Assembly (NCBI GenBank): GCA_963773685.1
Contig: CAVZBY010000005.1
Coordinates: forward strand, 434,001-498,000
Length of the DNA: 64,000 nt
Source of the DNA: JALHVH01 sp963773685
GTDB taxonomy: Bacteria; Acidobacteriota; Aminicenantia; Aminicenantales; Saccharicenantaceae
Reading direction: 5' to 3'
Translations under genes and position numbers: made by a program
Shown: positions 43,994 to 53,637 of the stretch, piece by piece
How positions within the stretch are numbered: position 1 is the first letter of the stretch
How the letters are laid out: every line of letters begins with the position of its first letter
Notes under the pieces: model-generated
What the model was told of the DNA's origin: nothing
Databases searched by the model: none
The model's input: only the letters and a program-made list of their open reading frames with translations

Positions 43994-44638
43994 TTACTTC
44001 TTCAGTAGTTTGAACGCGCAATCCCAATTGTTCGTCTGGATGGCGTTCTGTATGTAGATCAGGGCGAGAGGCTCCAGAAGCCGAGCCGCCTCGAGCTTGC
44101 CCATATCCACGACCCCCCAGCCGAATTCGCGGCAGATGCCGGCAACGGTCTTCCTGGCGGCGGGGTCGTCTCCACAGATGAACATGTCGGGGGGCCCGCC
44201 CGGGAAAGACGGTTTGTACATATGGGCGTGATTGACCGTGTTGAAGGCCTTGACGACCTTGGCCTTCGGCAGCCAGCGCTGGACCTGCTCGCTTGCCGAG
44301 TCATCGCCCGAGACCGCCAGTCCGGGCAGAGCGTTCGGCTTGACGTGCAGAGGGTTGGTCGTGTCGACGACCACCTTGCCGGCGAGATTTCCCGGGCCGG
44401 CCAGCCGGATGGCATTCTCCGCTCCTGTCCATCGGATCGCGAAAACGGCCATCTCGCCGAAGGCGGCCGCCTCGGCGAACGTCCCCGCCGAAGCCTTTTT
44501 CCCCGCCTTCGCCAGCCAGGCCTTGATCTCGGCCTTGGCCGGAGTCCGACTGCCCATCTTGACCTCATGGCCCAGGCCGATGAATCCCAGCCCCAGGTCC
44601 TGGCCCACGCCTCCCGATCCGAGGATGCCGATTCGCAT
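43994..44638 (-). CDS. NADPH-dependent F420 reductase-like protein
   Basis: 214 residues. Rossmann start MRIGILGSGGVGQDLGLGF with GSRTPAK for NADP phosphate, AVFAIRWTGAENAI, KVVVDTTNPL, and VVKAFNTVNH, the layout of F420H2:NADP oxidoreductase and its many non-F420 relatives (also the N-terminus of STEAP). Whether F420 or another acceptor is used cannot be told; no F420 synthesis gene is in the window. ATG 44638 has AAGGAGG upstream. Confidence 0.8.
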   Translation of the reverse strand: MRIGILGSGGVGQDLGLGFIGLGHEVKMGSRTPAKAEIKAWLAKAGKKASAGTFAEAAAFGEMAVFAIRWTGAENAIRLAGPGNLAGKVVVDTTNPLHVKPNALPGLAVSGDDSASEQVQRWLPKAKVVKAFNTVNHAHMYKPSFPGGPPDMFICGDDPAARKTVAGICREFGWGVVDMGKLEAARLLEPLALIYIQNAIQTNNWDCAFKLLKK

Positions 44639-44735
44639 GGTTCCCTCCTTGCTAACGGACACCAATATTGTGGCAGGAGTTCAAGGACCGGTCAAATGGG
44701 CGCTCGCTCCGGCCGGCAGCGGAGCTCTGCGGGCC

Positions 44736-45632
44736 TCAGACGAACGAGCTTTCGTCGTAGCCGATCTTGATGAGCTCGATCTTTTCCGGGTCCGCGGTGC
44801 CGAGATGGTATTTCGTGTCGGCGATGGCGATATGTTTGGCCGGCGGATTGAGGGGCCGGTCGTCGCCGAAATAGTCCTTGCGGATGCCCTCGATGATGCG
44901 CAGGCCCGTGGCGTCCACGGCCACCGGGTCGAACCCGAGCATCAGACCATGGTATTTCCAGACGTACTTGGGGTTGAAGCTGTGGGGACCGAAGCTGTGG
45001 AACTGGGGCGTGAACATTACCAGGACGTTCAGGCGGGTCTTGCCCTTGATGATCGGGAGGTCCCAGATCGAGGCCAGGTCGGCGCAGGAATCGGGGTGGA
45101 TGGTGATGGGCTCGGGAATGAACATGATGTAGTTCTTGATGAGCGAGCCGACCCCCGCCCAATGGTGGGAGCGCATCGGCCGGGCGTTGATGAGGGCCGT
45201 CGCCTTCTGGAAGATGGGATTCTGAAGGACGCCCAGGTCGTCGACGGCGATATTGGATTCCTTGACTCCGGCTTCCATGATCCTCGTCTTGAGGGCGTTC
45301 TCGACCTGGGCCGTCGTGCGCAGGTAATTCCACCGGTTGTTCTTGATGCCGACGACGTCGCTCGGCTTGATGAGCGTCTTCCAGGCGGACTGTGGGTCCG
45401 GCTTGCCTGTGAGCGCCTTGATGCCCGTATCGAGCATCTCCTGGACGACGGCTGGCTTGGGCAGTCCGTTCTCGTCCAGGACGTCGAGGTTGCGCACCAG
45501 GATGACCCGGCTCTTGGCCGGCGCCGGGGCGGCGGCTTGTTCCATTCCGCGGACCAGCAGAGGCGCCGTCAGCGCGGCTGCCGACGCGCCCTTGATGAAT
45601 TGCCTACGGCTCATCGAACGTCTGGACTTCAT
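44736..45632 (-). CDS. DUF362 protein with twin-arginine leader
   Basis: 298 residues. Tat signal MSRRQFIKGASAAALTAPLL. The body matches DUF362 proteins: LIKPSDVVGIKNNRWN, ALKTRIMEAGVKESNIAVDD, GLMLGFDPVAVDATG and a C-terminal HLGTADPEKIEL. Export in folded form suggests a bound cofactor, though the ferredoxin-like cysteines of some DUF362 members are absent. It is 13 bases downstream of the next gene on the same strand, probably one transcript. Confidence 0.78.
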   Translation of the reverse strand: MKSRRSMSRRQFIKGASAAALTAPLLVRGMEQAAAPAPAKSRVILVRNLDVLDENGLPKPAVVQEMLDTGIKALTGKPDPQSAWKTLIKPSDVVGIKNNRWNYLRTTAQVENALKTRIMEAGVKESNIAVDDLGVLQNPIFQKATALINARPMRSHHWAGVGSLIKNYIMFIPEPITIHPDSCADLASIWDLPIIKGKTRLNVLVMFTPQFHSFGPHSFNPKYVWKYHGLMLGFDPVAVDATGLRIIEGIRKDYFGDDRPLNPPAKHIAIADTKYHLGTADPEKIELIKIGYDESSFV

Positions 45633-45645
45633 CGGTTCCTCCCTT

Positions 45646-46552
45646 CTAGGGTTTGACTCTCGCTAGGGCGTCCCGGACTGTAGCGGCATCGGGGGCGCCG
45701 AGAACCACGCTGACACGGGCGCCTTGGATTCCGACCCCGGCCCAGCGGTTGTCGCCGAGCGCTCGCATCCCCTCCGCGGCACCGCTCAATATGTCTCGCC
45801 GGAAGCGGGCGGCGGCGGTCTCGGCCCGTCCTGCCTCCGGGTACTGGATAAGCAGGAGGAAATAGGTTGCTCCCTCCCGCCGGTACTTGGCCAGGGCGAC
45901 GGGCGTATCCTTTTCGATGTTCAGAACGTTGTCGTTGGACACGAAATGAAAGGTATTCACCCAGATATAGTGATGGAAATAGCGGACGGACTCGGGTATC
46001 AGGCCATCGGCCGGGAGCCGGTCGAGGATGGGAGGCAGGGGGCCCTCGTTCGGGATGGCGCCGGCGATCGCGCGGCCCAGCCCGAAGACGATGTCCTTCG
46101 TGGAGGGCGCTTCTGGATAAGCAAGGATAGAAACGTAATAGCGGTCTTTCCAGAAGGTCAGGAGCCCTGCGGCATATTCACTGCCCTGGCCGATGGCCGC
46201 TATCGAGGGTCTCCCGCGAATGGGCGAAGACGCCGAAGGCGTCGTAGGACGAGCCCATATCGAAGATGTCGACGGTGATCTCGCGCTCGAGGGCGTCCAC
46301 ATACTTCACCGATAGGGCGCTCTTGAAATTGTAGGAGATATAGAGCTCGGCCCCGCCGTCGATGTAGGTCGAGAGGGTCTCGGGCGCATAGATCGCGGGG
46401 GGCCCGGCCTTCTTCCAGACGTCGATCGTCCCCGGCAGGACCTTATCGAATTCGCTGACGGTTTCGGGCATGGCGGTCATCCTCGTGAGCGCGAGCGCGG
46501 CCAGGATGAGGACGAAGACACCGGCGGGCCCGCGAGTCTCTAGTTTCGACAA
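45646..46552 (-). CDS. DUF6599-like secreted protein, one frameshift
   Basis: About 301 residues after correction. TTG start at 46552, signal GVFVLILAALALTRMTAMP, then YAPETLSTYIDGGAELYISY, the hallmark of the DUF6599 group, IFDMGSSYDAFGVFAHSRE, then after one extra base near 46203 AAIGQGSEYAAGLLTFWKDR and on to GARVSVVLGAPDAATVRDAL. Both halves are well formed. Function unknown; the family is secreted and concentrated in Acidobacteriota and relatives as far as I recall. Forms a pair with the DUF362 gene downstream. Confidence 0.6.
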
Positions 46553-46624
46553 TGAAATCCTCCTACGTCATCCGTCATGGTAGCAAAACGAAGCGATAAT
46601 TGAAAGGCCGGCGGACGCCAGGCG

Positions 46625-46673
46625 GCAACGGGAGAAATCTCCGTTGCTTGTCCACCCCCCTTTCTTTTACAAT
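46625..46673 (+). promoter_or_regulatory. Hairpin and promoter before the beta-lactamase-fold gene
   Basis: GCAACGGGAGAAATCTCCGT followed by TGC forms a strong stem (46625-46647). TTGCTT (46644) and TACAAT (46668) are 18 bases apart and make a plausible promoter, so the palindrome touches the -35 box. Confidence 0.4.
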
Positions 46674-46700
46674 GACGATGTCTCCGTGGGAGGAATAACC

Positions 46701-48386
46701 ATGAAACAGATAGGTCGCTGGCTTGCCGTGTGCTCCATCATCGTCCCGCTCTTCGCGTACGGGCAGAGCCCCGCTCCAGAAGCGGTGGCGCCTTCGCCCG
46801 CCGAGAAGATGGACAAGATCTTCGACTTCTGGAATCGCCTGGACCAACCCGGCTTCGCGACCGTCGTGGTCAAGGACGGGCAGGTGGTCTACGAAAAGGT
46901 CTTCGGCCTGGCCTGCCAGGAGCATCTCGTTCCCTTGACGCCGAACTCGCTCTTCAATACCGCCAACCTGGCCGAAGCGTTCGTCGGTCAGGCGGTGGCC
47001 ATGCTGGAGGAGCAGGGCAAGCTGAGCCTCGATGATGATGTCCGGAAGTTCATCCCGGAGCTTCCGGATCTCGGGACCCCCGTCAAACTGCGCCACCTGC
47101 TCTACCACTCCAGCGGCCTGCGCGACTGGCTTCCCGTCCTCAGGCTCAAGGGCCGGGACCAGATGGAGATCACGATGGAGCGCGTTCTGGGCGTCCTCAA
47201 AGCCCAGAAGAAGCTCCTCTTCACTCCCGGCGACCGCGCCCTTTATACCAGCACCGATTATGACCTGCTGGCCGAGACCGTCAAGCGGGCCACCGGCAAG
47301 CCCTTCTCGGAATGGGCTTTCGAGAACATCTTCAAGCCGTTGAAGATGACGAGGACCCAGTTTCGCGATAATTACCGGTCCGTCCTCGACGACCAGGCCC
47401 TCAGCTACAACTTCACGCGCCAGGAATACCTCAGGGGGATCGACACCCTGTCCCTGGCCGGCTCGCACTCGCTGTTCACGTCGGTGCGGGAGCTCTCGAA
47501 GTGGATGCTGAACGTCGGGACGGGGCGCGTGGGCGGGGCGGCGCTTTTCGAGAAGATGCTTGCCCCGGGGAAGCTCAACGGCGGCGAGAGCTCGGGATAC
47601 GGCTACGGCCTGAGCGTCGGGGAATATGCCGGCAAGCGGCAGGTCTCCGTTACCGGATCATGGGCCGGCTCCGGCGTCCTCCTGGCCTATTTCCCCGACC
47701 AGCGCTTCGGGTTCGTCGTCCTGGCCAATTGGGACTATACCCCCGTCGAGGCATTTGCATCGGACATCGTCAACGCCTGGCTCCCGGCGCCCCCGCCGGC
47801 TGTGCCCGCGGCCGCGAAGCCCAAGGCCGCGGCCAAGAAGGGAGTCAAGGTCAAGCCCGCGATCCTGGATTTGTATGTCGGGGATTATAGTCTCGGTCCC
47901 GGCCAGGTCTTCTCGATCAGCCGTACGGGCGACCAGCTCTTTTTCAACTTCCCCGGCCTGAAGATGGCCCTGACCGCCGCATCCGAGACCGAGTTCATCC
48001 TGGACCTCTTCCAGGCCCGCCTCGTCTTCCAAAAGGATAAGGACGGGAAGGTCGGGCGGATGATCTGGAAACAGGGGGGCGGCGAGCAGGAGGTCCCGAA
48101 GGTCGTTATCGTGAATCCGACTCCCCAGGAGCTCCAGGAATTCGCCGGGGCCTATTCGAACGACGAGCTGGACCTCGAGTACGCGCTCGAGGTCCGCGGC
48201 GACCGGCTCGTCATCATCCCCCCGGAAAGGGCCGAGGTCCGGCTGGCTCCCGGCGAGAAGGACCGTTTCACGTCAAACGCGCCGGCCCTCCCGATGATCA
48301 TCTTTCAACGGGATGCGCAGAACCGCGTGACCGGCTTCATCATCGACAGCGCCGCCGTCCGCGACCTGGTGTTCAAGAAGAGCTGA
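46701..48386 (+). CDS. Serine beta-lactamase-fold protein without catalytic residues
   Basis: 561 residues. Signal GRWLAVCSIIVPLFAYG; beta-lactamase class C/esterase fold with family landmarks LEEQGKLSLDDDVRKFIPEL, LRHLLYHSSGLRDW and LFTPGDRALYTSTDYDLLAE. Where active members have SxxK, this one has N89-L-A-E92, and the YxN motif reads YTS, and the third H/K-x-G motif is replaced around GSWAGSG. All three catalytic motifs are therefore lost. A linker rich in Ala/Lys/Pro and a DUF3471-like C-terminal domain follow. It is more likely a binding or regulatory protein than a hydrolase. ATG 46701 has GGAGGAA upstream. Confidence 0.82.
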   Translation: MKQIGRWLAVCSIIVPLFAYGQSPAPEAVAPSPAEKMDKIFDFWNRLDQPGFATVVVKDGQVVYEKVFGLACQEHLVPLTPNSLFNTANLAEAFVGQAVAMLEEQGKLSLDDDVRKFIPELPDLGTPVKLRHLLYHSSGLRDWLPVLRLKGRDQMEITMERVLGVLKAQKKLLFTPGDRALYTSTDYDLLAETVKRATGKPFSEWAFENIFKPLKMTRTQFRDNYRSVLDDQALSYNFTRQEYLRGIDTLSLAGSHSLFTSVRELSKWMLNVGTGRVGGAALFEKMLAPGKLNGGESSGYGYGLSVGEYAGKRQVSVTGSWAGSGVLLAYFPDQRFGFVVLANWDYTPVEAFASDIVNAWLPAPPPAVPAAAKPKAAAKKGVKVKPAILDLYVGDYSLGPGQVFSISRTGDQLFFNFPGLKMALTAASETEFILDLFQARLVFQKDKDGKVGRMIWKQGGGEQEVPKVVIVNPTPQELQEFAGAYSNDELDLEYALEVRGDRLVIIPPERAEVRLAPGEKDRFTSNAPALPMIIFQRDAQNRVTGFIIDSAAVRDLVFKKS

Positions 48387-48467
48387 TCCGAACGTAAAGA
48401 GTAAAACAATTTTACGGAAAGGGCGGTGGATTTCTGCCGGCTTTCTCCCGTCGCCCCTGTCCGCTTT

Positions 48468-48483
48468 TGGCATGATTCCCGCT
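48468..48483 (+). promoter_or_regulatory. Candidate sigma-54 promoter
   Basis: TGGCATGATTCCCGCT keeps the GG and GC pairs of the -24/-12 consensus with the required ten bases between them; the -12 side reads CCGC rather than TTGC. It is 42 bases upstream of the start of the ankyrin-MBL gene. Confidence 0.4.
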
Positions 48484-48525
48484 GTTCAAGAAATTGAAAT
48501 TATTCGCATATTAGGGGAGGGTTCA

Positions 48526-50094
48526 ATGAAAAAGCTCGTCCTTATGATCCTTGTGACGTGGCCTTGATCCTGGCGCTTCTCGTTTCCTTGGCCTGGAGCG
48601 AATCCGCGGACCAAGAGCTCGGGGCCGCTTTCGAGGCGGGGGATACGGCCAGGATCGTTCAGCTCCTCGCCGCCGACCCGCAACTGCTGAAAACCGATAT
48701 GGGCGACGGGCATGACCCCCCTGCACTATGCCGTTTATTATGGATACGTCCCCGTCGTCGATCATTGCCTGAAGAACGGGGTGGACATCAACCTCAAGGA
48801 CCGCACGCAGGCCTGTCGCCCGTCTGGTTCTCGGTCTCGGGGAAGCGGCCGGCCATGCTGAAAAAGCTCGCGGCCCTCGGCGCCGACCTCTCGATCAAGA
48901 ACCCGCAGGGCGACGACATGCTGTTCCGCGCCGCTCTGGCCGGCGACGCCGAGGTCTTCGGCATACTGCTCGACAACGGCTTCAAGATCGACGGGAAGAA
49001 CGCCTATCGAAATGACGCCCATCCAATACGCCGCGCGCGGCGACGCCGTGGACATCATGAAGCTCCTCGTCGCGAAAGGCGTGGACCCCAGAGGCGGGAC
49101 GGACCCCAGCTTCACGCTCCTCCATCATGCGGTCCAGTCGAGGAAGTCCGGGGCCGATCCACTATCTGTTGGACATCGGCCTGGACGTCAACGCCATGCA
49201 TCCGGGCACCGGGATGACCCCTTGGTCCTGGCCACGGATCTCGGCAATACGGACGCGCCCGGGCCCTGGTCATGCGGGGGGCCGACCTCAACGCGGCCGA
49301 CGGGAACGGCCAGACGCCCCTCATGCTCGCCCTCAAGAAGGGGAGACGGGAACTCGTCGACCTGTTCCTTCGGAAGGGTGCGGATGCGGGGCTGGTCGAT
49401 CCCCGGACCGGCAAAACCCTGCTCCACGAAGCGGCCCTGCGCGGCTACTCGGGAATCGTCGAAGCTCTGCTCGTCCGCGGTGTTCCGAAGGACGCCAAGG
49501 ACCTTAACGGCCGAACGGCGCTCTCCTATGCGCTGAAATATGGGAACGGGACCGCGGCGGAGGTTCTTCGCAAGAGCGGGGTCGAGGACGTCCCCTGGGA
49601 GGTGAACCTCGACGACGCCGCGCTCCTCGGCAAGCCGCTCAAGGCGGGAGAGGCCACGATATGGTACCTCAAGCACTCGGGCTGGGCATCAAGAACGAGA
49701 TCCGCGTTCCTCGTCTTCGATTATTGGGACGAAGATGCCGGCTCCGGACGAAAAGCTCCTGGCCAACGGCCATATCCGGCCCGAAGAGCTCAAGGGACTG
49801 CCCGTCTTTGTTTTCGTGACTCATGACCACGGAGATCATTTCGACCGGCAGATCCTCGAATGGAAGAAGGCCGTTCCCGACCTGACCTATGTCTTCGGGT
49901 TCGAGCCCCAGGGCGTGGACGGAGCCGTTTCCCTCGCTCCGCGAACCCAGAGAACGATCGGCCCGCTCGCCGTCACCACGATCCAGGCCAACGACGCCGG
50001 CGTCGGGTTCGCCGTCGCCGTGGACGGGCTGACCATCTTCAGGATCTTGCCGGGCCATCCCATTTGCCGGATGCACCGCGCTCGGATAAGATAA
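48526..50094 (+). pseudogene. Broken ankyrin-repeat/metallo-beta-lactamase-fold gene
   Basis: Starts MKKLVLMILV with GGAGGG upstream and a Sec signal (ALILALLVSLAWSES). Ankyrin units follow: MTPLHYAVYYGYVPVVDHCL, AMLKKLAALGADLSIKNPQG, MTPIQYAARGDAVDIMKLLV, TPLMLALKKGRRELVDLFLR and KTLLHEAALRGYSGIVEALL. The C-terminal part is a metallo-beta-lactamase-like half domain with VFVTHDHGDHFDRQ, ending abruptly before the later His motif. At least nine frame changes in both directions occur (for example near 48556, 48713, 48807, 49010, 49155, 49220, 49262, 49690), far denser than elsewhere, so this is probably a true pseudogene. The next gene starts seven bases on. Confidence 0.7.
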
Positions 50095-50100
50095 CATCTT

Positions 50101-52248
50101 ATGACTTCGCGGCATCCCGAAAACCGCCTCCTCCGGGAGAAGAGTCCCTATCTGCGCCAGCATGCGCACAATCCTGTGGACTGGTATCCCTGGGGGGAGG
50201 AGGCCTTCGAGCGGGCCCGGAACGAGGACAAGCCGGTCTTTCTTTCCATCGGCTACTCATCCTGCCATTGGTGCCACGTCATGGAGCAGGAGTCGTTCAA
50301 CGATGAAGAGGCCGCCCGGCTGCTCAACGAGACGTTTGTCTGCGTCAAGGTGGACCGGGAGGAAAGGCCCGACCTCGACCAATACTATATGACCGTCGGC
50401 CAGATGCTGACCGGAGCGGGGGGCTGGCCGCTGACGATCGTGATGACGCCGGACAAGCGGCCGTTCTTTGCGGGGACGTACTTTCCGAAGGAGCGGCGGT
50501 GGGGACGGCTCGGGCTCATGGAGCTTGTCCCGCTGATCGGAGAAGCCTGGCGGACGCGGCGGGAGGAAGTCCTGCGGTCGGCCGAAGGGATATTCGATGC
50601 CGTTGTGCGGGCGCTGGGAGCGCGAGAGGAGGGCAGAGGAGCGGGACCTGATGCGGAATCGGGCCGGAGCGAGCTCACGACGGAAGCCCTCGATGAGGCG
50701 TTCCGGGAGCTTGAGGCGGATTTCGATGAAGCGAATGGGGGCTTCGGGAGCGCTCCCAAGTTTCCCGTTGCCCATACCCTGTCCTTCCTTCTCAGATATT
50801 GGAAGCGGACGGGAAATGCCCGTGCCCTTGCCATGGCCGAAAGCACTCTTGAAAAGATGGCGCTCGGCGGCATATGGGACCATCTGGGATCCGGCTTCCA
50901 TAGATATTCGACAGATGCCGAATGGCGGGTCCCGCATTTCGAGAAGATGCTTTACGACCAGGCTCTCCTGGCCGGCGTCTATGCGGAGGCATCGGCGGCG
51001 ACGGGCAAAAGCGAATTCGGGCGGACCGCCGTCGAGACCCTGGAGTACCTCCTCCGGGACCTCCGGGCGCCCGGAGGCGGATTCTATACGGCCGAGGACG
51101 CCGATTCCGAGGGCGGGGAAGGCCGATTCTACGTCTGGACGACAAAGGAGATCGAAGCGGCCCTGAAGAGCGAAGACGCGGCGCTGGCGGCCCGCATCTT
51201 CGACCTCCGGGCCGAAGGGAACTTCTCCGAACCGGGCGGCTCGAAGGACGGGAGGAACATCCTCTTTATGCGACAACCGCTCGCCGAGATCGCCGCCGAA
51301 CGCGGGGTCCCGACGGAGCGGTTCGAGGCGGAAGTCGCGTCCATCCGCGCGAAGCTTCTCCGGGTCCGGGGAGAACGGGTCCGGCCGTTCAGGGACACGA
51401 AGATCCTTACGGATTGGAACGGTCTTGCGATCGGGGCGCTGGCCATAACCTCTCGGAGGACGGGGGAGAGTCGATTCCTCGAAGCGGCGGAGGCCGCGGT
51501 CCGCTTCGTTCTCGAAAAGATGCGTGGACCGGAGGGGCGCCTGCTCCACTCCTATGCGGACGGGGAAGCCCGCATCCCGGCCTATCTCGACGATTACGCC
51601 TTTCTCATCGGGGGTCTCCTCGAGGTCTATGAGGCGGGATTCGACCCGTCCTATCTGGAGCGGGCGATCGAGCTGACGAACATCGCAAAAGAGGATCTTG
51701 CGGATGGGCGCGAAGGCGGCTTTTTTTCGGTAACCGCGGCGACCGAGCTTCCCGTCCGGCCGAAAGAGGTCGCCGACGGCGCCATCCCCTCCGGGAACTC
51801 GGTCATGCTGATGAACCTCCTCCGGCTGGCACGCCTGACGGGGCGCCTAGACCTGGAAAAGGACGCGGCGCGGCTGACGGAGGCCTTCGCGGCCAAGGTC
51901 GCGAGCCGGCCGCGCGCCCATGCGGCATTCCTATGCGGGCTGGATCATGCCTTCGGCCCGGCGACCGAGGTTGTGGTCGTCGGCCGTGACGGGGATCGCC
52001 GGACGGACGCCTTGCTGAGCGCGCTCGCAAGGACTTGGCTTCCGAACACGGCCGTCCTCTTCAAGCCGGCAATAGAGCCCGCCGGGGTCGGACTTACGAA
52101 GATGGATAAGATCATGGAGCTCGTCCCCTTCACGCGCGACATGAAGGAAATCGACGGCCATCCGGCGGCCTATGTTTGTACGAACGGCCGATGCCTCAAG
52201 CCCGTAACCTCTCCCGAAGAACTCCTCCGGCTTCTTTCGAGACTCTGA
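50101..52248 (+). CDS. DUF255 thioredoxin-domain protein (YyaL/SSP411 type)
   Basis: 715 residues, intact. N-terminal thioredoxin-like domain: NRLLREKSPYLRQHAHNPVD, WYPWGEEAF, and YSSCHWCHVMEQESF with CHWC in place of CGPC; ERPDLDQYYM and GGWPLTIVMTPD follow. The rest is an alpha/alpha six-hairpin barrel like cellobiose epimerases (GGFGSAPKFPV, HLGSGFHRYSTDAEWRVPHF, EKMLYDQA). The family is found from bacteria to mammals; redox or sugar-epimerase activity has been suggested but not settled. Start ATG 50101. Confidence 0.9.
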   Translation: MTSRHPENRLLREKSPYLRQHAHNPVDWYPWGEEAFERARNEDKPVFLSIGYSSCHWCHVMEQESFNDEEAARLLNETFVCVKVDREERPDLDQYYMTVGQMLTGAGGWPLTIVMTPDKRPFFAGTYFPKERRWGRLGLMELVPLIGEAWRTRREEVLRSAEGIFDAVVRALGAREEGRGAGPDAESGRSELTTEALDEAFRELEADFDEANGGFGSAPKFPVAHTLSFLLRYWKRTGNARALAMAESTLEKMALGGIWDHLGSGFHRYSTDAEWRVPHFEKMLYDQALLAGVYAEASAATGKSEFGRTAVETLEYLLRDLRAPGGGFYTAEDADSEGGEGRFYVWTTKEIEAALKSEDAALAARIFDLRAEGNFSEPGGSKDGRNILFMRQPLAEIAAERGVPTERFEAEVASIRAKLLRVRGERVRPFRDTKILTDWNGLAIGALAITSRRTGESRFLEAAEAAVRFVLEKMRGPEGRLLHSYADGEARIPAYLDDYAFLIGGLLEVYEAGFDPSYLERAIELTNIAKEDLADGREGGFFSVTAATELPVRPKEVADGAIPSGNSVMLMNLLRLARLTGRLDLEKDAARLTEAFAAKVASRPRAHAAFLCGLDHAFGPATEVVVVGRDGDRRTDALLSALARTWLPNTAVLFKPAIEPAGVGLTKMDKIMELVPFTRDMKEIDGHPAAYVCTNGRCLKPVTSPEELLRLLSRL

Positions 52249-52266
52249 TCAACAAGCGATCCCGCG

Positions 52267-53618
52267 TTATCCAGCCAGCGTCAGGGTCTCGTGGGCGACG
52301 ATGAGCTTGCCCTGGATGGGGACGCCGTAAGGACAGGCCCTCTCGCAGGGGCCCGCGCATTCCGCGCATGAACCCGCGCTTCGTCCGCCCAGCGCGGCGT
52401 AATCGGCCAGGGCCGCCTTCTCCCGCCCCTTCCCTTTGAAGTAGTAGTTGTAGCGCATGATGGAGTTGACCGGGACCCCGCGGGGGCAGGCGGCCTCGCA
52501 GGCGCCGCAGGCGAAGCGGCAGGTCGAGCTTCCGGCCACGTCGGCGCACCCGGCCAGGACCGATGCGTCGCCCGGGCTCATCGTCCCGCCGGAAATCGCC
52601 AGGAAAGCATCGAGCTGGCCGAAGGTGTTGATGCTCGGGCAGACGCAGTGGACGTCGGGATTGTCCAGGCAGAAGCGGATCGCCGCGTCGCGGGCCTGTT
52701 CGAGCCCCGAAAGGTTGTGGCTCTTGAGGAAGACCTCTGTCTTTTCCGCACGCTCCCGGGCGAGCCCGGCCACCTTGATGAACGGCTTCCGGCGGCTCTT
52801 GGCCACGGAGCTTGTACCGTTCCTCGATGGACGCCAGGATGTTCTTGTCCTCCTGGATATAGAAGGCGGGGTCCATCTTCATCAGGGTCGTCCCCATGCC
52901 CTTGGCTTTGCAGGCGGCGAGGATCCTCCCGCCGTCCTCGGTCTTGAGATAGTTGTAGACGAACAGGACGACGTCGAAGCGCCCGTCCTCCGCGGCGGCC
53001 AGCACGACCTGGTCCATCGGGTCGTCGAGCTTCCCGTAGAGGCTGAGGTCCGCGCCGTGGTTGGACAAGCCCGAGAAGCGGACGCGCCCCTCGGCCTTGA
53101 GCTCGCGGATGAGCGTCATGGTAAGGCTCGTGTTTGACCTGAGCCAACGAGCACATGTGGATCATCAGGCAGTCGACGTAATCCAGCCGCAGCCGCTCGA
53201 GGCATTTCCGGAACCTCTCCCGGAGCCCGGCCTTGTCGATCTCCTTGACGAAGGTCAGGTTGAGCTTGGTCGTCACGAAGACCGATTTCCGGTCCATGCC
53301 CTTGAGGGCCTCTCCGATGGTCCGCTCGGAGCCGCCCCGCTCGTAGTGCTCTCCGGTATCGATATAATTGACGCCGCGGTCCACGGCCGTCTGCAGGACG
53401 TTGGCGTTCGAGAGGCCGCCTGCGCCGAAGCTGATGTCCGAGACCTTCCACCCGGTCCGGCCCAGCGTTCGGTAGGCCTTGACCCTCGGCGGGCGGGCGG
53501 GCGGTGCGGGCGCGGCGGCGCCGGAGCGCTCCTGCCCGCGTTCTCCCGCATGCAGGCCCAGCGCCGGTAGAGCGGCCAACGATGCGCCGAGGAATCCCCT
53601 TCGCGTGAGTTCCTTCAT
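52267..53618 (-). CDS. Aldo/keto reductase-ferredoxin fusion, Tat-exported, two frameshifts
   Basis: Corrected, about 449 residues. Tat-like leader KELTRRGFLGASLAALPALG; AKR barrel with YRTLGRTGWKVSDISFGAGG, NYIDTGEHYERGGSERTIGE (catalytic Asp/Tyr) and FVTTKLNLT (Lys); then SIEERYKLR and a C-terminal 4Fe-4S tail with CRFACGACEAACPRGVP and CAECAGPCERACPYGVP. Two single extra bases break the frame, near 53121 and near 52806. The AKR-ferredoxin architecture is a known group in anaerobes; the substrate is unknown. Start ATG 53618 has AGAGGAG upstream. Confidence 0.8.
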
Positions 53619-53637
53619 ATTGTTGTTCTCCTCTGCT

